A stretch of 19,962 nucleotides of DNA, taken from the NCBI RefSeq assembly GCF_003438995.1, contig NZ_QSUN01000040.1:1-19962 (forward strand), read 5' to 3'. Source of the stretch: Bacteroides sp. OM05-12. Its GTDB lineage: Bacteria > Bacteroidota > Bacteroidia > Bacteroidales > Bacteroidaceae. Numbering within the stretch: the stretch's first letter is position 1; each line of letters opens with the position of its first letter. Of the stretch, positions 7,124-14,184 are shown in pieces. Below the pieces are notes generated by a model. That model was not told where the DNA came from, did no database searches, and saw only the letters and a list, made by a program, of their open reading frames with translations. The translations under genes were made by a program, and so were the position numbers.

Positions 7124-7381
7124 ATGGAAGTCAGATTTGAAACAATGCTTTGTATGTGGGATGATAAAATTCCCGAAATGCTCCTTACCCTTATCAATGT
7201 CATTACATTGACAAGGAACGAAGAAGAATTGAGAAATAGTATCAGAAAGTTTGCCGAAACAAACGAACTGGACAAATTCTTTGCTTACGGCTACGGCTCG
7301 CACCATTTTTGGTTACACCAACGCTATACGAGCAACCCCGACATGATTTTAGCCAACAGACTTTTGTCTGTACATTTTTAA
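7124..7381 (+). CDS. hypothetical protein, 85 residues
   Basis: It is a complete frame starting 25 bases after the PcfJ-like gene. The residues MLCMWDDKIPEMLLTLINVI, then FAYGYGSHHFWLHQRY, look like a conserved small soluble protein. I have a general recollection of similar proteins in Bacteroides elements but no named family. There is no signal peptide or transmembrane segment. The stop is followed by T-rich sequence and a perfect hairpin before the next gene, which may partly separate the two halves of the operon. Confidence 0.65.
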   Translation: MEVRFETMLCMWDDKIPEMLLTLINVITLTRNEEELRNSIRKFAETNELDKFFAYGYGSHHFWLHQRYTSNPDMILANRLLSVHF

Positions 7382-7394
7382 TTTTTTATTAATC

Positions 7395-7416
7395 GGACTG
7401 GCATAATAGCCAGTCC
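7395..7416 (+). promoter_or_regulatory. intercistronic hairpin before the 200-residue protein gene
   Basis: GGACTGGC (7395-7402) and GCCAGTCC (7409-7416) pair perfectly around a six-base ATAATA loop. It ends 15 bases before the ATG at 7432. There is no U-tract after it, so an RNA-stability or translation-control element is more likely than a terminator. Confidence 0.55.
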
Positions 7417-7431
7417 ATAAAAACAGATAAC

Positions 7432-8034
7432 ATGGAAAAGTATTATTTCATTTTACACAGCGAAGAAAAGGGTACATGGCTATTGCAAATCTCATTCCCA
7501 ACGGGTGATTATATTTCATCTTTCGTGAGCGAACTGAAGCAGGACGGTATCCGTATCTATGATTACGATGTGTATTCGGAAGAAACACGTGCAATAGCGG
7601 AAAGGTCATTGCAACACGCTAAAGATTTTTACGACAGAACATATCAATTCACCATAGAAGGAGAACCGATAGAAGTCACTCCGACAGAAATTCTTCAATA
7701 TTATAAAGACAGCTATACTTTCAAAAATGAATACCGTTATGCCAAAGTGGTAGCGGGACGAAAGTTTGCCGATATGGATTGTACGGTAATGGTTGGCAAA
7801 GATGAATTTAACTCTTTTCTCGAAGGTGGAGATTTTAAGGAGGGCGAAAGTATGCGGTTCAAGTTTATGTTTCACGACCTTTGGAATGTTTATATTATCC
7901 GTAAAAGAGGCAAATACCAAGTTAAAGCCTATCAATCAGAAAGTCCGACAAAGTATATATACAATGCCAAGACAAAAGAAGAAGCCGTTCTTTATTGTCT
8001 GAATGGTTTCAAGCAGGAACAAATTATAAAATAA
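7432..8034 (+). CDS. hypothetical protein, 200 residues
   Basis: It is a complete frame following the hairpin at 7395-7416 and preceding the DUF3873 gene by only six bases. It appears soluble and aromatic-rich, opening with MEKYYFILHSEEKGTWLLQI. The middle is YAKVVAGRKFADMDCTVMVG and the end is YNAKTKEEAVLYCLNGFKQE. There is no signal peptide, membrane segment or catalytic motif that I can name. GC is somewhat lower than in the PcfK/PcfJ genes. The function is unknown; operon position suggests an accessory role in the element. Confidence 0.65.
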   Translation: MEKYYFILHSEEKGTWLLQISFPTGDYISSFVSELKQDGIRIYDYDVYSEETRAIAERSLQHAKDFYDRTYQFTIEGEPIEVTPTEILQYYKDSYTFKNEYRYAKVVAGRKFADMDCTVMVGKDEFNSFLEGGDFKEGESMRFKFMFHDLWNVYIIRKRGKYQVKAYQSESPTKYIYNAKTKEEAVLYCLNGFKQEQIIK

Positions 8035-8040
8035 ACGATT

Positions 8041-8265
8041 ATGGCAACAGAAATGACTATTAACGGAGTAAGCACCTGCCAAACGGCAGGTACTGAAAAA
8101 TACGAAAAATTCAGTTTCTCGCACAAACCGAGAAAGACCTATATCCAATACGATTACAGAGACGTGGACGGCACACTGTTTTCGACCGTCAAACCGACAT
8201 TGGAAGAGTGCAGGAATAAGCGTGACGAATGGTTACGGACAAAAGCTAAGGAGGTGCAGAAATGA
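8041..8265 (+). CDS. DUF3873 family protein
   Basis: The 74-residue product has the DUF3873 layout: an N-terminal MTINGVSTCQTAGTEKYEKF, then YIQYDYRDVDGTLFSTVKPT, then the closing LEECRNKRDEWL helix. The family is restricted to Bacteroidales mobile elements and its function is unknown. The stop TGA overlaps the next ATG (ATGA, 8262-8265), so the two are translationally coupled. It starts six bases after the previous gene. Confidence 0.8.
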   Translation: MATEMTINGVSTCQTAGTEKYEKFSFSHKPRKTYIQYDYRDVDGTLFSTVKPTLEECRNKRDEWLRTKAKEVQK

Positions 8266-8510
8266 CTGTTTTACAAGATTATATGCAAGGCGATAAGTTA
8301 CAGCGGATAATAAATGATTGGTCTAAAGTAGCGGGAGAAACCATCACAGTGGAAGTCATGGAAGAAGATATTTATGCTTTCGGTTCAGAACTTGCCTGTT
8401 TGAGATTGGAGCACCATTTCAAGAAAGGTGTTTGTGAAACGGATGCAGCATACAGCGTAAATCTGCATACATGGTATTTCCTGCTAAGAAAGGTATATTC
8501 CAGGCAATAA
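8262..8510 (+). CDS. hypothetical protein, 82 residues, last gene of rightward operon
   Basis: The ATG overlaps the DUF3873 stop by four bases, strong support for a real, coupled gene. The protein is soluble: MTVLQDYMQGDKLQRIINDW at the start, then ITVEVMEEDIYAFGSELACL, ending in WYFLLRKVYSRQ. I do not recognise a family. It is followed by the hairpin cluster that ends the operon. Confidence 0.65.
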   Translation: MTVLQDYMQGDKLQRIINDWSKVAGETITVEVMEEDIYAFGSELACLRLEHHFKKGVCETDAAYSVNLHTWYFLLRKVYSRQ

Positions 8511-8520
8511 AGCAAGCAGT

Positions 8521-8582
8521 CGGACGGTAAAAGCCGTCCGGCGGCTACTTTTGACAGTGAGCTAAGGCGGCACAAAAGTAGC
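8521..8582. repeat. two adjacent inverted repeats after the rightward operon
   Basis: CGGACGG/CCGTCCG (8521-8527/8534-8540) forms a short GC-rich hairpin. Immediately after it, GCTACTTTTG/CAAAAGTAGC (8544-8553/8573-8582) is a perfect 10-base pair of arms around 19 bases. Neither is followed by a T-tract. They may stabilise the operon's 3' end. Confidence 0.6.
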
Positions 8583-8598
8583 AAAAAGCCCTTGTTCA

Positions 8599-8629
8599 AA
8601 CCTCCGAAGGTTCGGAGGTTATTTTTTAT
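8599..8629 (+). terminator. intrinsic terminator of the rightward operon
   Basis: AACCTCCGAA (8599-8608), a two-base loop, TTCGGAGGTT (8611-8620) and then ATTTTTTAT form a textbook rho-independent terminator. It lies 88 bases after the last stop codon of the operon. Confidence 0.85.
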
Positions 8630-8652
8630 GCCGTAAATATTAGATACGGCAT
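8628..8652. repeat. inverted repeat just past the terminator
   Basis: ATGCCGTA (8628-8635) and TACGGCAT (8645-8652) pair perfectly around nine bases. It sits between the rightward terminator and the stop of the leftward gene at 8665, so it may serve the leftward transcript. It lacks a clear U-tract on that strand. Confidence 0.5.
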
Positions 8653-8664
8653 TTGAACTTTATG

Positions 8665-8913
8665 CTAAAACGGTTCCTCCTTTTCTTTTGTTTCCACCAG
8701 CTCCACTTCACACCCCGCCCAATCATCTGCCCATCGCTGTAAAATCTCCAAATTGGTACACCACATTATATTAGTGGAGAAATCCTGACCGTTACAGTCC
8801 CGTTTCTCTGCCCAATCCGAATTTTCCACCTTGATATATTCGGTTGGTACACCTGCCTGTACATTTTGCAAAACTTTTTCTCCCCCGCCTATAATTTTAT
8901 AAATTGTTGCCAT
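8665..8913 (-). CDS. hypothetical protein, 82 residues, separate leftward unit
   Basis: It is a complete leftward frame with its own possible -7 box (8940-8947), separated from the tra operon by a strong terminator, so it is probably transcribed alone. The sequence is soluble and tryptophan-rich: MATIYKIIGGGEKVLQNVQA, then PTEYIKVENSDWAEKRDCNG, then a WADDWAGCEVELVE-type acidic end. I do not recognise a family. It converges on the rightward operon. Confidence 0.55.
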   Translation of the reverse strand: MATIYKIIGGGEKVLQNVQAGVPTEYIKVENSDWAEKRDCNGQDFSTNIMWCTNLEILQRWADDWAGCEVELVETKEKEEPF

Positions 8914-8939
8914 GACTTTATGGTTTGTATTACTACCTA

Positions 8940-8947
8940 CAAATATA
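8940..8947 (-). promoter_or_regulatory. possible -7 box for the 82-residue leftward gene
   Basis: On the minus strand it reads TATATTTG, a full match to TAnnTTTG, about 26 bases before the ATG at 8913. No TTTG is found at the expected -33 distance, so this is only half supported. Confidence 0.35.
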
Positions 8948-8979
8948 AATATTTTACATAGTAACTGCCTGCTATATGC

Positions 8980-9022
8980 AAAAAAAACGGAGCGACTACC
9001 CGGTCGGGTAATCGCTCCGTTT
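8980..9022 (-). terminator. intrinsic terminator of the leftward tra operon
   Basis: AAACGGAGCGA (8985-8995) pairs with TCGCTCCGTTT (9012-9022). After one mismatch, TACCC pairs with GGGTA around a GGTC loop. On the minus strand the stem runs into eight consecutive T (plus-strand A at 8980-8987). It lies 19 bases past the last tra-operon stop at 9042. This is the strongest terminator in the window. Confidence 0.9.
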
Positions 9023-9041
9023 CAATGGACATAGGAGTATT

Positions 9042-9257
9042 TTACAGTAACTTTTTCAGTTCCAGTTGGCAAAGAGTTTCCGTTTCCTGCTTCCATCTGC
9101 GACCCGTAACCAGATACACATATCCGATACAATGTTTTGGTACAGCAGTATCGGTCAGCATCCCCGCCGTCAGTTCCACTTCGTCGCCTACTTGCGGCAC
9201 GCTCTCCAATCTCGTTTCAAGTACATATCCCGCTACTTCTATCGTCACTCTCACCAT
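9042..9257 (-). CDS. hypothetical protein, 71 residues, last gene of the tra operon
   Basis: It starts five bases after the stop of the repeat protein gene and ends just before the terminator. The sequence MVRVTIEVAGYVLETRLESV, then PQVGDEVEL, looks like a small all-beta domain. It ends in a charged helix (QLELKKLL). There is no signal peptide and no family that I recognise. Position makes it the last cistron of the operon. Confidence 0.6.
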   Translation of the reverse strand: MVRVTIEVAGYVLETRLESVPQVGDEVELTAGMLTDTAVPKHCIGYVYLVTGRRWKQETETLCQLELKKLL

Positions 9258-9262
9258 AACGC

Positions 9263-10336
9263 CTACCTTCTGAATCCTTTCCGCTTTTCCTGCTTCAACG
9301 GCTTGAAAGAGAACTCTTTCTTTTCCTTATCAAAGTACACTTTCTGATTTCTCAGCGTTCCGCCCGGTGTGATGAAGCGGTCTGCACGGAGTGTTCCTCC
9401 GTTATAGAGCCTTTTCACCTCTTCCACGTCGTACTTTTTGCCCGTTGCACCTTCCAGAGTTTTACTCAACGTATAAATGTTACAGCCCTTTTTTACGTGT
9501 TCGGGTATCACCTCCGGTCTTTTCTCAAAAAGCTGTGGATACAGCTTTTCCGCAACAAGGCAAATTTCCGGTGTCCGTTTCTGTTCCGGTATGTGCAGAT
9601 ATGACTGAAAGCTGTCTTTTCCCATGCCTGCCAGATATACTTTTTCCGTTTTCAAGTCCTCACGTACCGTTGTGTAGCTCAATGCCTGATTACCCGATAC
9701 ACTTACGGCTTGCATCGCCAGTTCTTCCGTCTGCAAATGTACCGGGATGCACGAAAGGCAGCACCCGTCATGTCCGACAAGAAACCCGGCAATCTCTTTA
9801 TTGATAACTTCGGGACGCAACGTATGGGCAAGGTCAATCGCGTCAAGACTGTTAATGCTATCTTTCAGACCTTCCAGACAAACTTCCGGGTAAGGGATAT
9901 AATTCAGGATGGCGCAATGGTCAAAACCCAAATCTTGTGTGGAAAAGAATGCCGTCCGGCACAATTCCGGCGTCTTCATTCCTTCCGGTACATGTTGCAG
10001 GTTATGCCCGTTCTCCTTTACAATGGCGTGGTATAAATCCGCTGTCAGTACATCCTTCGGAAGCGTTGCCAGCATTTCATCGTTATCGTTAAGAATATAA
10101 GGTAACAGATTCTTTAAAGCCTCGTGCGGTATTTCACGCAGCACTTCGGGTTTGCTCGACAACGCAATGCCGACAATCTCATAAGTAAGTGTCCCCTCAT
10201 CCACATGCCGGATATTCTCCGCATCGGCATTAACCGCTTCCCAGCACACGTTTTCCGTCTTCCTTTCCGGTGGAAGGCTTAGGAAATACGACGGATTCTC
10301 CCGTATTGTCTCTCTGTCTTTTTTTTCTTGTGTCAT
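9263..10336 (-). CDS. five-repeat solenoid protein (DUF4116-like repeats), accessory tra-operon gene
   Basis: The protein has 357 residues with no signal peptide. A repeat of the form hydrophobic-P-x4-T-x-E/D-x4-A recurs at least five times: LPPERKTENVCWEAV (21-35), LPKDVLTADLYHAIV (92-106), VPEGMKTPELCRTAF (116-130), IPVHLQTEELAMQAV (197-211) and IPEQKRTPEICLVAE (249-263). This resembles the helical repeats of DUF4116-type proteins and suggests a solenoid that binds another macromolecule. A different C-terminal part (about 290-357, with YNGGTLRADRFITPGGTLRN and a lysine/arginine-rich end) may bind nucleic acid or be a separate domain. The start lies one base after the preceding stop, so it is coupled within the operon. 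The function is unknown. Confidence 0.7.
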   Translation of the reverse strand: MTQEKKDRETIRENPSYFLSLPPERKTENVCWEAVNADAENIRHVDEGTLTYEIVGIALSSKPEVLREIPHEALKNLLPYILNDNDEMLATLPKDVLTADLYHAIVKENGHNLQHVPEGMKTPELCRTAFFSTQDLGFDHCAILNYIPYPEVCLEGLKDSINSLDAIDLAHTLRPEVINKEIAGFLVGHDGCCLSCIPVHLQTEELAMQAVSVSGNQALSYTTVREDLKTEKVYLAGMGKDSFQSYLHIPEQKRTPEICLVAEKLYPQLFEKRPEVIPEHVKKGCNIYTLSKTLEGATGKKYDVEEVKRLYNGGTLRADRFITPGGTLRNQKVYFDKEKKEFSFKPLKQEKRKGFRR

Positions 10337-10337
10337 A

Positions 10338-10550
10338 TTATTCCTTCTCTGTTTTAATTGATAGTCCTATTTGCTCCACGTCCCCGTACATCCGGCTCAG
10401 TCTTTTGTCCGCCGTAAGGCTTTCAAAAACAATCTGTTTGGGCAAAACCTTATGGCACACATAACTTGAACCGAAAGGAACGCCACCCATATTGTTATAC
10501 TGCATTTCATCGCTCTTATCACCATGCGAAAACTTTGCATAGTCAATCAC
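10338..10550 (-). CDS. hypothetical protein, 70 residues, coupled to traQ
   Basis: The start is GTG at 10548-10550, overlapping the traQ stop as GTGA, a typical coupling arrangement. The next gene begins one base after its stop. The protein (MIDYAKFSHGDKSDEMQYNN, later SLTADKRLSRMYGDVEQIGL) is soluble and short, with no recognised family. The tight packing on both sides supports translation. Confidence 0.55.
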   Translation of the reverse strand: MIDYAKFSHGDKSDEMQYNNMGGVPFGSSYVCHKVLPKQIVFESLTADKRLSRMYGDVEQIGLSIKTEKE

Positions 10551-10996
10551 TCGACACCCCCTTCCTCATCCTTCTTATCATTATTATTGAAATCGAACTC
10601 CATCTCAAAGGCTTGCCCGTTGTTATCTTCTATGACTACGATAAAATTCTGTGCTTCCGTACTTCCCGAAGTGTAGTACAACCGGAACTTTTCATTTTCC
10701 AACAGATAACGGTCATTAGGTTTAAACACAATACCGTTTTCTGTTTTCAGCGTTCCCGTCCCTTCAAATTGGAAAAAACGGATGGTATAAAGCGTATTCT
10801 TGTAGTCACCTTCCTTTTTCAGTTCGCAACGTATCTCTACTGTCTCCCCTTTGGCGACCTTATTCGGGACAGGCATCATTTCCACCGTAAACGCATAAGC
10901 CTGTTGCACGTCCAAATCATTATCACAAGCCACAAGGCAAAAAAGCGCGGCAAGCATACAGCCGCATACAAATAGGTTTGAAAATATCTTCTTCAT
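10547..10996 (-). CDS. traQ: conjugative transfer lipoprotein TraQ (DUF3872)
   Basis: The 149-residue product begins with a lipoprotein signal peptide (MKKIFSNLFVCGCMLAALFC) and a lipobox LVAC at 21-24, so it is predicted to be membrane-anchored in the periplasm or outer membrane. The rest is beta-rich (VEMMPVPNKVAKGETVEIRC, then IRFFQFEGTGTL) with an acidic, asparagine-rich tail, matching the DUF3872/TraQ family of CTnDOT-like elements. It follows traO by 27 bases, with no traP between. It presumably assists assembly of the mating channel. The precise role in the family is not established. Confidence 0.85.
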   Translation of the reverse strand: MKKIFSNLFVCGCMLAALFCLVACDNDLDVQQAYAFTVEMMPVPNKVAKGETVEIRCELKKEGDYKNTLYTIRFFQFEGTGTLKTENGIVFKPNDRYLLENEKFRLYYTSGSTEAQNFIVVIEDNNGQAFEMEFDFNNNDKKDEEGGVE

Positions 10997-11023
10997 TGCT
11001 TTTCTATTTTTTCAGATTGATAA

Positions 11024-11605
11024 TTAGTTGATTATAAATTTCACGCCCGCACCGAACTGGAAACGGAAATGCCCTGACGAGCCACCCCACAGACAACGCT
11101 CCCGCACGTTTGCCAGCAAAGCCACCCGGTCTGCAACATAAATTTCCAAATCCAGCGTAACGGCTCCGCCATACACAAAAGCATCCTTTCCCGTCAGCCT
11201 TGCCCCGTCCGGTAAACTCTTGTCACCCCAATTCATGGTTTCATATCCCGCCAGTGCTGACCCGCCAATATAGAGGAAGAATATTTTCCGGGCATCCGAA
11301 AGGAAGTTATAAGAATAACCGCCTTCCATTGTAAACTGCGCTGTCGGAATGTAATCACTTTTATAGGGACTGTTACGCAAAAGGTATTCACCGCCGAACA
11401 CCCATTTGTTACCCCCTTTGGTATAGGTAGAGAGTGCCGCACCGAAATAATATCCCGTTTCCGCCCGGTTAGTACCGGCATAGAAACCATCCGTCATTCC
11501 CGTTCTCAATTCAACGCCCTTCATCTTCGGAAGGCAGCGCTGGGCGTATGCCTGCCCTGCAAAGAGGGCAAGCATCGCTGTTAAAACCAATAGACACCGC
11601 TTCAT
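11024..11605 (-). CDS. traO: conjugative transfer protein TraO
   Basis: It has 193 residues with a signal peptide (MKRCLLVLTAMLALFAGQAY, cleavage near AQ). The mature part alternates aromatic and small residues in amphipathic strands (GYYFGAALSTY, VFGGEYLLRN, FRFQFGAGVKFIIN), as in small outer-membrane beta barrels, and matches the TraO family. It would act at the outer membrane in mating-channel assembly. The start lies two bases after the traN stop, indicating co-translation. Confidence 0.85.
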   Translation of the reverse strand: MKRCLLVLTAMLALFAGQAYAQRCLPKMKGVELRTGMTDGFYAGTNRAETGYYFGAALSTYTKGGNKWVFGGEYLLRNSPYKSDYIPTAQFTMEGGYSYNFLSDARKIFFLYIGGSALAGYETMNWGDKSLPDGARLTGKDAFVYGGAVTLDLEIYVADRVALLANVRERCLWGGSSGHFRFQFGAGVKFIIN

Positions 11606-11607
11606 GG

Positions 11608-12684
11608 TTACTGTACTTTTAGTTCATCAATCACTTTCGCACGCACGAGGTCCTCGTTCTCAATCACGAACGATTGATGCCTGCCCCCGTTTTTCTCATT
11701 CAGTTCCACTACAAGCTGTTTGTCATTGGGAATAGTGAATTTATCCATCGTGAACACCGTGCAGGCATTCTTTTTTCCTGCGATGCGGGTAACGTAGTTA
11801 TAGGCACGTAGTGGGAAAATCACCTGCTCTTGAATGGCAGTACGCTTCATTACTTTTTTATCCACGATTTTAAACGTGATAAAATCCACGTCGAACGGCA
11901 CATTGGAACTGTTCTTTATCTGCGTATGGAAATACAGCAACCCGTTATGCGTGTAGATACCTTTCAAAAGGTACTGGATACCGAACCTTTTGCTGCCGAT
12001 ATGTTTCACCTCTCTTTTGTCCTGCTTGTGGATGGACTTCATAATCAGGTGTACGAGCATCGGACTTTCGCTGCCGAGTTCTTTCAGGTAGATTTCCTGG
12101 GCATTGTTCGGACGGTTCACGCTACTGCCGTCATGGATAAAGTCGCACATTTCCACATTCAGAAGCAGCGGCTCTTGGGCATACTTCACGTTAAATGTGT
12201 AGAACGAACCGTCTTCGGTAATCACCGACATATTCGTTTCACTTTTGAAATTCTTCACCGTTGCTTTCACCCGGATCACGTTTTCCGCCCCGTCCGCTTT
12301 GCCTGCAATCAGGTCAGGCGATCCCAAATCTACATAACGCACCGCTGCCGGAAAAAGAATATGCACTGTCTTACCATACGTCACCTCCAGTCCGTGCGGT
12401 GGTATCATCTGACTAAAGGTCAGCTTGCGGGAGAGTCCGTGATACAAGTCCCCGTCTTCCCCTTGCAGGGAATACACATCTTTCTGTAAGGTCAGTTTCC
12501 CGCTTTCATCCGGCACGTCCGTTTCCGGCTGTTCCGTTGCTTCCTGAACACCCTCTTTGGAAACCTTCACTTCCGACACCTTCCGTACTTTTACCGTGCC
12601 GTTTCCTTCTGTTTTCACTTCCTGCGCTTTTACCGCACATACGCCCATAATCAGGGCGAACATCATTACAAAATACTTCTTCAT
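11608..12684 (-). CDS. traN: conjugative transfer protein TraN (DUF4138, VirB9-like)
   Basis: The open frame extends to 12777, but the ATG at 12684 gives a proper signal peptide (MKKYFVMMFALIMGVCAVKA, then Q) and is chosen. The product is 358 residues. The mature N-terminus is charged and the body beta-rich (VTYGKTVHILFPAAVRYVDL near the start of the domain), matching DUF4138, the CTnDOT-type TraN family. TraN is regarded as the VirB9/outer-membrane-complex counterpart. It is followed by traO after two bases. A leader of 114 bases separates it from traM and contains a perfect hairpin (12730-12748). Confidence 0.85.
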   Translation of the reverse strand: MKKYFVMMFALIMGVCAVKAQEVKTEGNGTVKVRKVSEVKVSKEGVQEATEQPETDVPDESGKLTLQKDVYSLQGEDGDLYHGLSRKLTFSQMIPPHGLEVTYGKTVHILFPAAVRYVDLGSPDLIAGKADGAENVIRVKATVKNFKSETNMSVITEDGSFYTFNVKYAQEPLLLNVEMCDFIHDGSSVNRPNNAQEIYLKELGSESPMLVHLIMKSIHKQDKREVKHIGSKRFGIQYLLKGIYTHNGLLYFHTQIKNSSNVPFDVDFITFKIVDKKVMKRTAIQEQVIFPLRAYNYVTRIAGKKNACTVFTMDKFTIPNDKQLVVELNEKNGGRHQSFVIENEDLVRAKVIDELKVQ

Positions 12685-12798
12685 TCTAATTGTGGATTTA
12701 GTGGTAAATAAAAAATGTTTAGATAATTCCGGTTTGTTTTCCAAACCGTTTTCTTTCTGTTCCTCTATCAATTTCAATACAGTTAAATTTGATTTATG
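12685..12798 (-). promoter_or_regulatory. traM-traN intercistronic leader with hairpin
   Basis: This is the longest gap between consecutive tra genes here. CGGTTTG (12730-12736) and CAAACCG (12742-12748) form a 7-base stem with a 5-base loop. A/T-rich sequence follows up to the traN start, including six T on the minus strand about 16 bases past the stem. It could adjust traN expression relative to traM. No promoter consensus is clear. Confidence 0.4.
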
Positions 12799-14172
12799 TT
12801 ACTTTTCCGGTTGGTACAGCATTACCTTGTACCCGGATTTCAGATGCACTTTCACCGCCCGCATCTTTTTGGCGATATACTGGCTTGCCCCCTGAATCAC
12901 GCCCTTACCCAAATCCGAAGCGAGTTGCGCCCCGGCATCGGTAGAGATATTGATACTGCTCCCTAACGAACTTCCCATGTTGGCAGCCACTTCTTTGGCT
13001 GCACTCACTTCCATTGAGTTCGGAATAAAAATACCTTCCTGCCCGTCACTGTCGAAAACCGCCAATTCTACGGGTACAATCGTGCCGTTGTATTCCAGCG
13101 AACTGATTGCCACTTCCAGCCGTTCGCCCTGCACCTTCGCCGCACCTACGATAATGGCGTTGCGGGGAATCAACATATCCGCTACTTCCACCTGTTCCAG
13201 CAGGCGCATCCGTACCGATTGCCCGTCCATGACGGTCTGGTTCCCATGCACGCACGCCGAAATGGTATTCTTTTCCGATACCGCCGCCGTACCGACGGCA
13301 GTGTGAAAGTCATAGTTCCGTTCACCGGAACAAGCCGCCAGAAATTCCGCATGGCTCATCGGCTGCGGGAGTGCCGTTACAACGTCACGTTCCACCTGCG
13401 ACACGGCTGCGACACCGGCTTTCCCGTTCACAAGGCTACCGTTCCGCTTCTTTTCTGCGCGTGCCCGTTCTTCGTCCTTTCCTTTCTTGTCGTCCTGATT
13501 GTTCTCCGGCATATACTTCGCCGCAAGCTGGTACGACTTCTCCATCAACGCCATCTGGTCGTCAACGGTCGGCGCTCCGTTTTCCCGTGCTGCTTGTTGT
13601 GTTTCCAGTTCCTCTATCCGGCGGAGCAACTCTTCTTTTTCGTTATCCTCTTGCGGTTGCTCGTAGAAATTTCCCAATGTGCGGTTAATGTCCCGGTATG
13701 CCGTAGCGGAAGATTGCACACTTGATGTCCCGCCTGCATAGCTGCCTGCCTTGCTGTGTGGCTCGGAGGAAAGCAGGTCATATTCCTCGTTTTCTTCCGT
13801 CGGTGTACTGCTTTCATCTGCCGCAAAGAGTGAAGCCAAATCTTGCATCTGACGGTTGCGGGATTTTTGCTTGTCTTCCAGTTGCGCCAGTTCATAAGCC
13901 TTCTGCTTATCACCGATAATGCCTCCGTTTTCGGGTGAAGGCATTTCGATATTAAAGCCTTGTCCCAGCTTCTCTTTCTCCTTATCCTTCTCGGACGGTG
14001 CAAAAATCAGCCACATCGAGCCGAGAAAGAGAAGTCCCATAGCCGGAAACACAATCATCTTGTTTCGCCGGATGCGCTGCGCTTCGGTCAGTGGCTTTTT
14101 ACCTTCCGGCTTTTCATCGGGCTTACTGCCTGCATCCTTTTTCTTTAATAGTTCTTTCAAATTCATATTCAT
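12799..14172 (-). CDS. traM: conjugative transfer protein TraM (VirB10-like)
   Basis: The 457-residue protein has a cytoplasmic basic N-terminus, one membrane segment (about 39-57, MIVFPAMGLLFLGSMWLIF) and a long charged, glutamine-rich periplasmic stretch. Its conserved C-terminal domain (about 265-457) includes TISACVHGNQTVMDGQSVRM, PRNAIIVGAAKVQG and YNGTIVPVELAVFDSDG. This is the layout of the TraM family, the VirB10/TrbI counterpart that spans the periplasm. The start is 12 bases after the large unknown gene. A second in-frame ATG two codons later is an alternative. Confidence 0.9.
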   Translation of the reverse strand: MNMNLKELLKKKDAGSKPDEKPEGKKPLTEAQRIRRNKMIVFPAMGLLFLGSMWLIFAPSEKDKEKEKLGQGFNIEMPSPENGGIIGDKQKAYELAQLEDKQKSRNRQMQDLASLFAADESSTPTEENEEYDLLSSEPHSKAGSYAGGTSSVQSSATAYRDINRTLGNFYEQPQEDNEKEELLRRIEELETQQAARENGAPTVDDQMALMEKSYQLAAKYMPENNQDDKKGKDEERARAEKKRNGSLVNGKAGVAAVSQVERDVVTALPQPMSHAEFLAACSGERNYDFHTAVGTAAVSEKNTISACVHGNQTVMDGQSVRMRLLEQVEVADMLIPRNAIIVGAAKVQGERLEVAISSLEYNGTIVPVELAVFDSDGQEGIFIPNSMEVSAAKEVAANMGSSLGSSINISTDAGAQLASDLGKGVIQGASQYIAKKMRAVKVHLKSGYKVMLYQPEK

Positions 14173-14184
14173 TTCGTATTACGG

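Noticed and set aside
8544..8582. 10-base inverted repeat considered as an oriT
   Set aside because: No relaxase or mobilisation gene is nearby in the window and no known nick-site sequence is recognised, so it is left as an unassigned repeat.
11830..12489. 219-codon rightward frame antisense to traN
   Set aside because: It is long but composed of His/Phe/Val-rich antisense sequence with no start context. traN on the other strand has a signal peptide and family match.
12685..12777. N-terminal extension of traN by 31 codons
   Set aside because: The extension would put a hydrophilic stretch before a textbook signal peptide. The ATG at 12684 is the better start.
13219..13725. 168-codon rightward frame antisense to traM
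   Set aside because: traM is strongly supported. The opposite frame is arginine/leucine-rich antisense without domain features.
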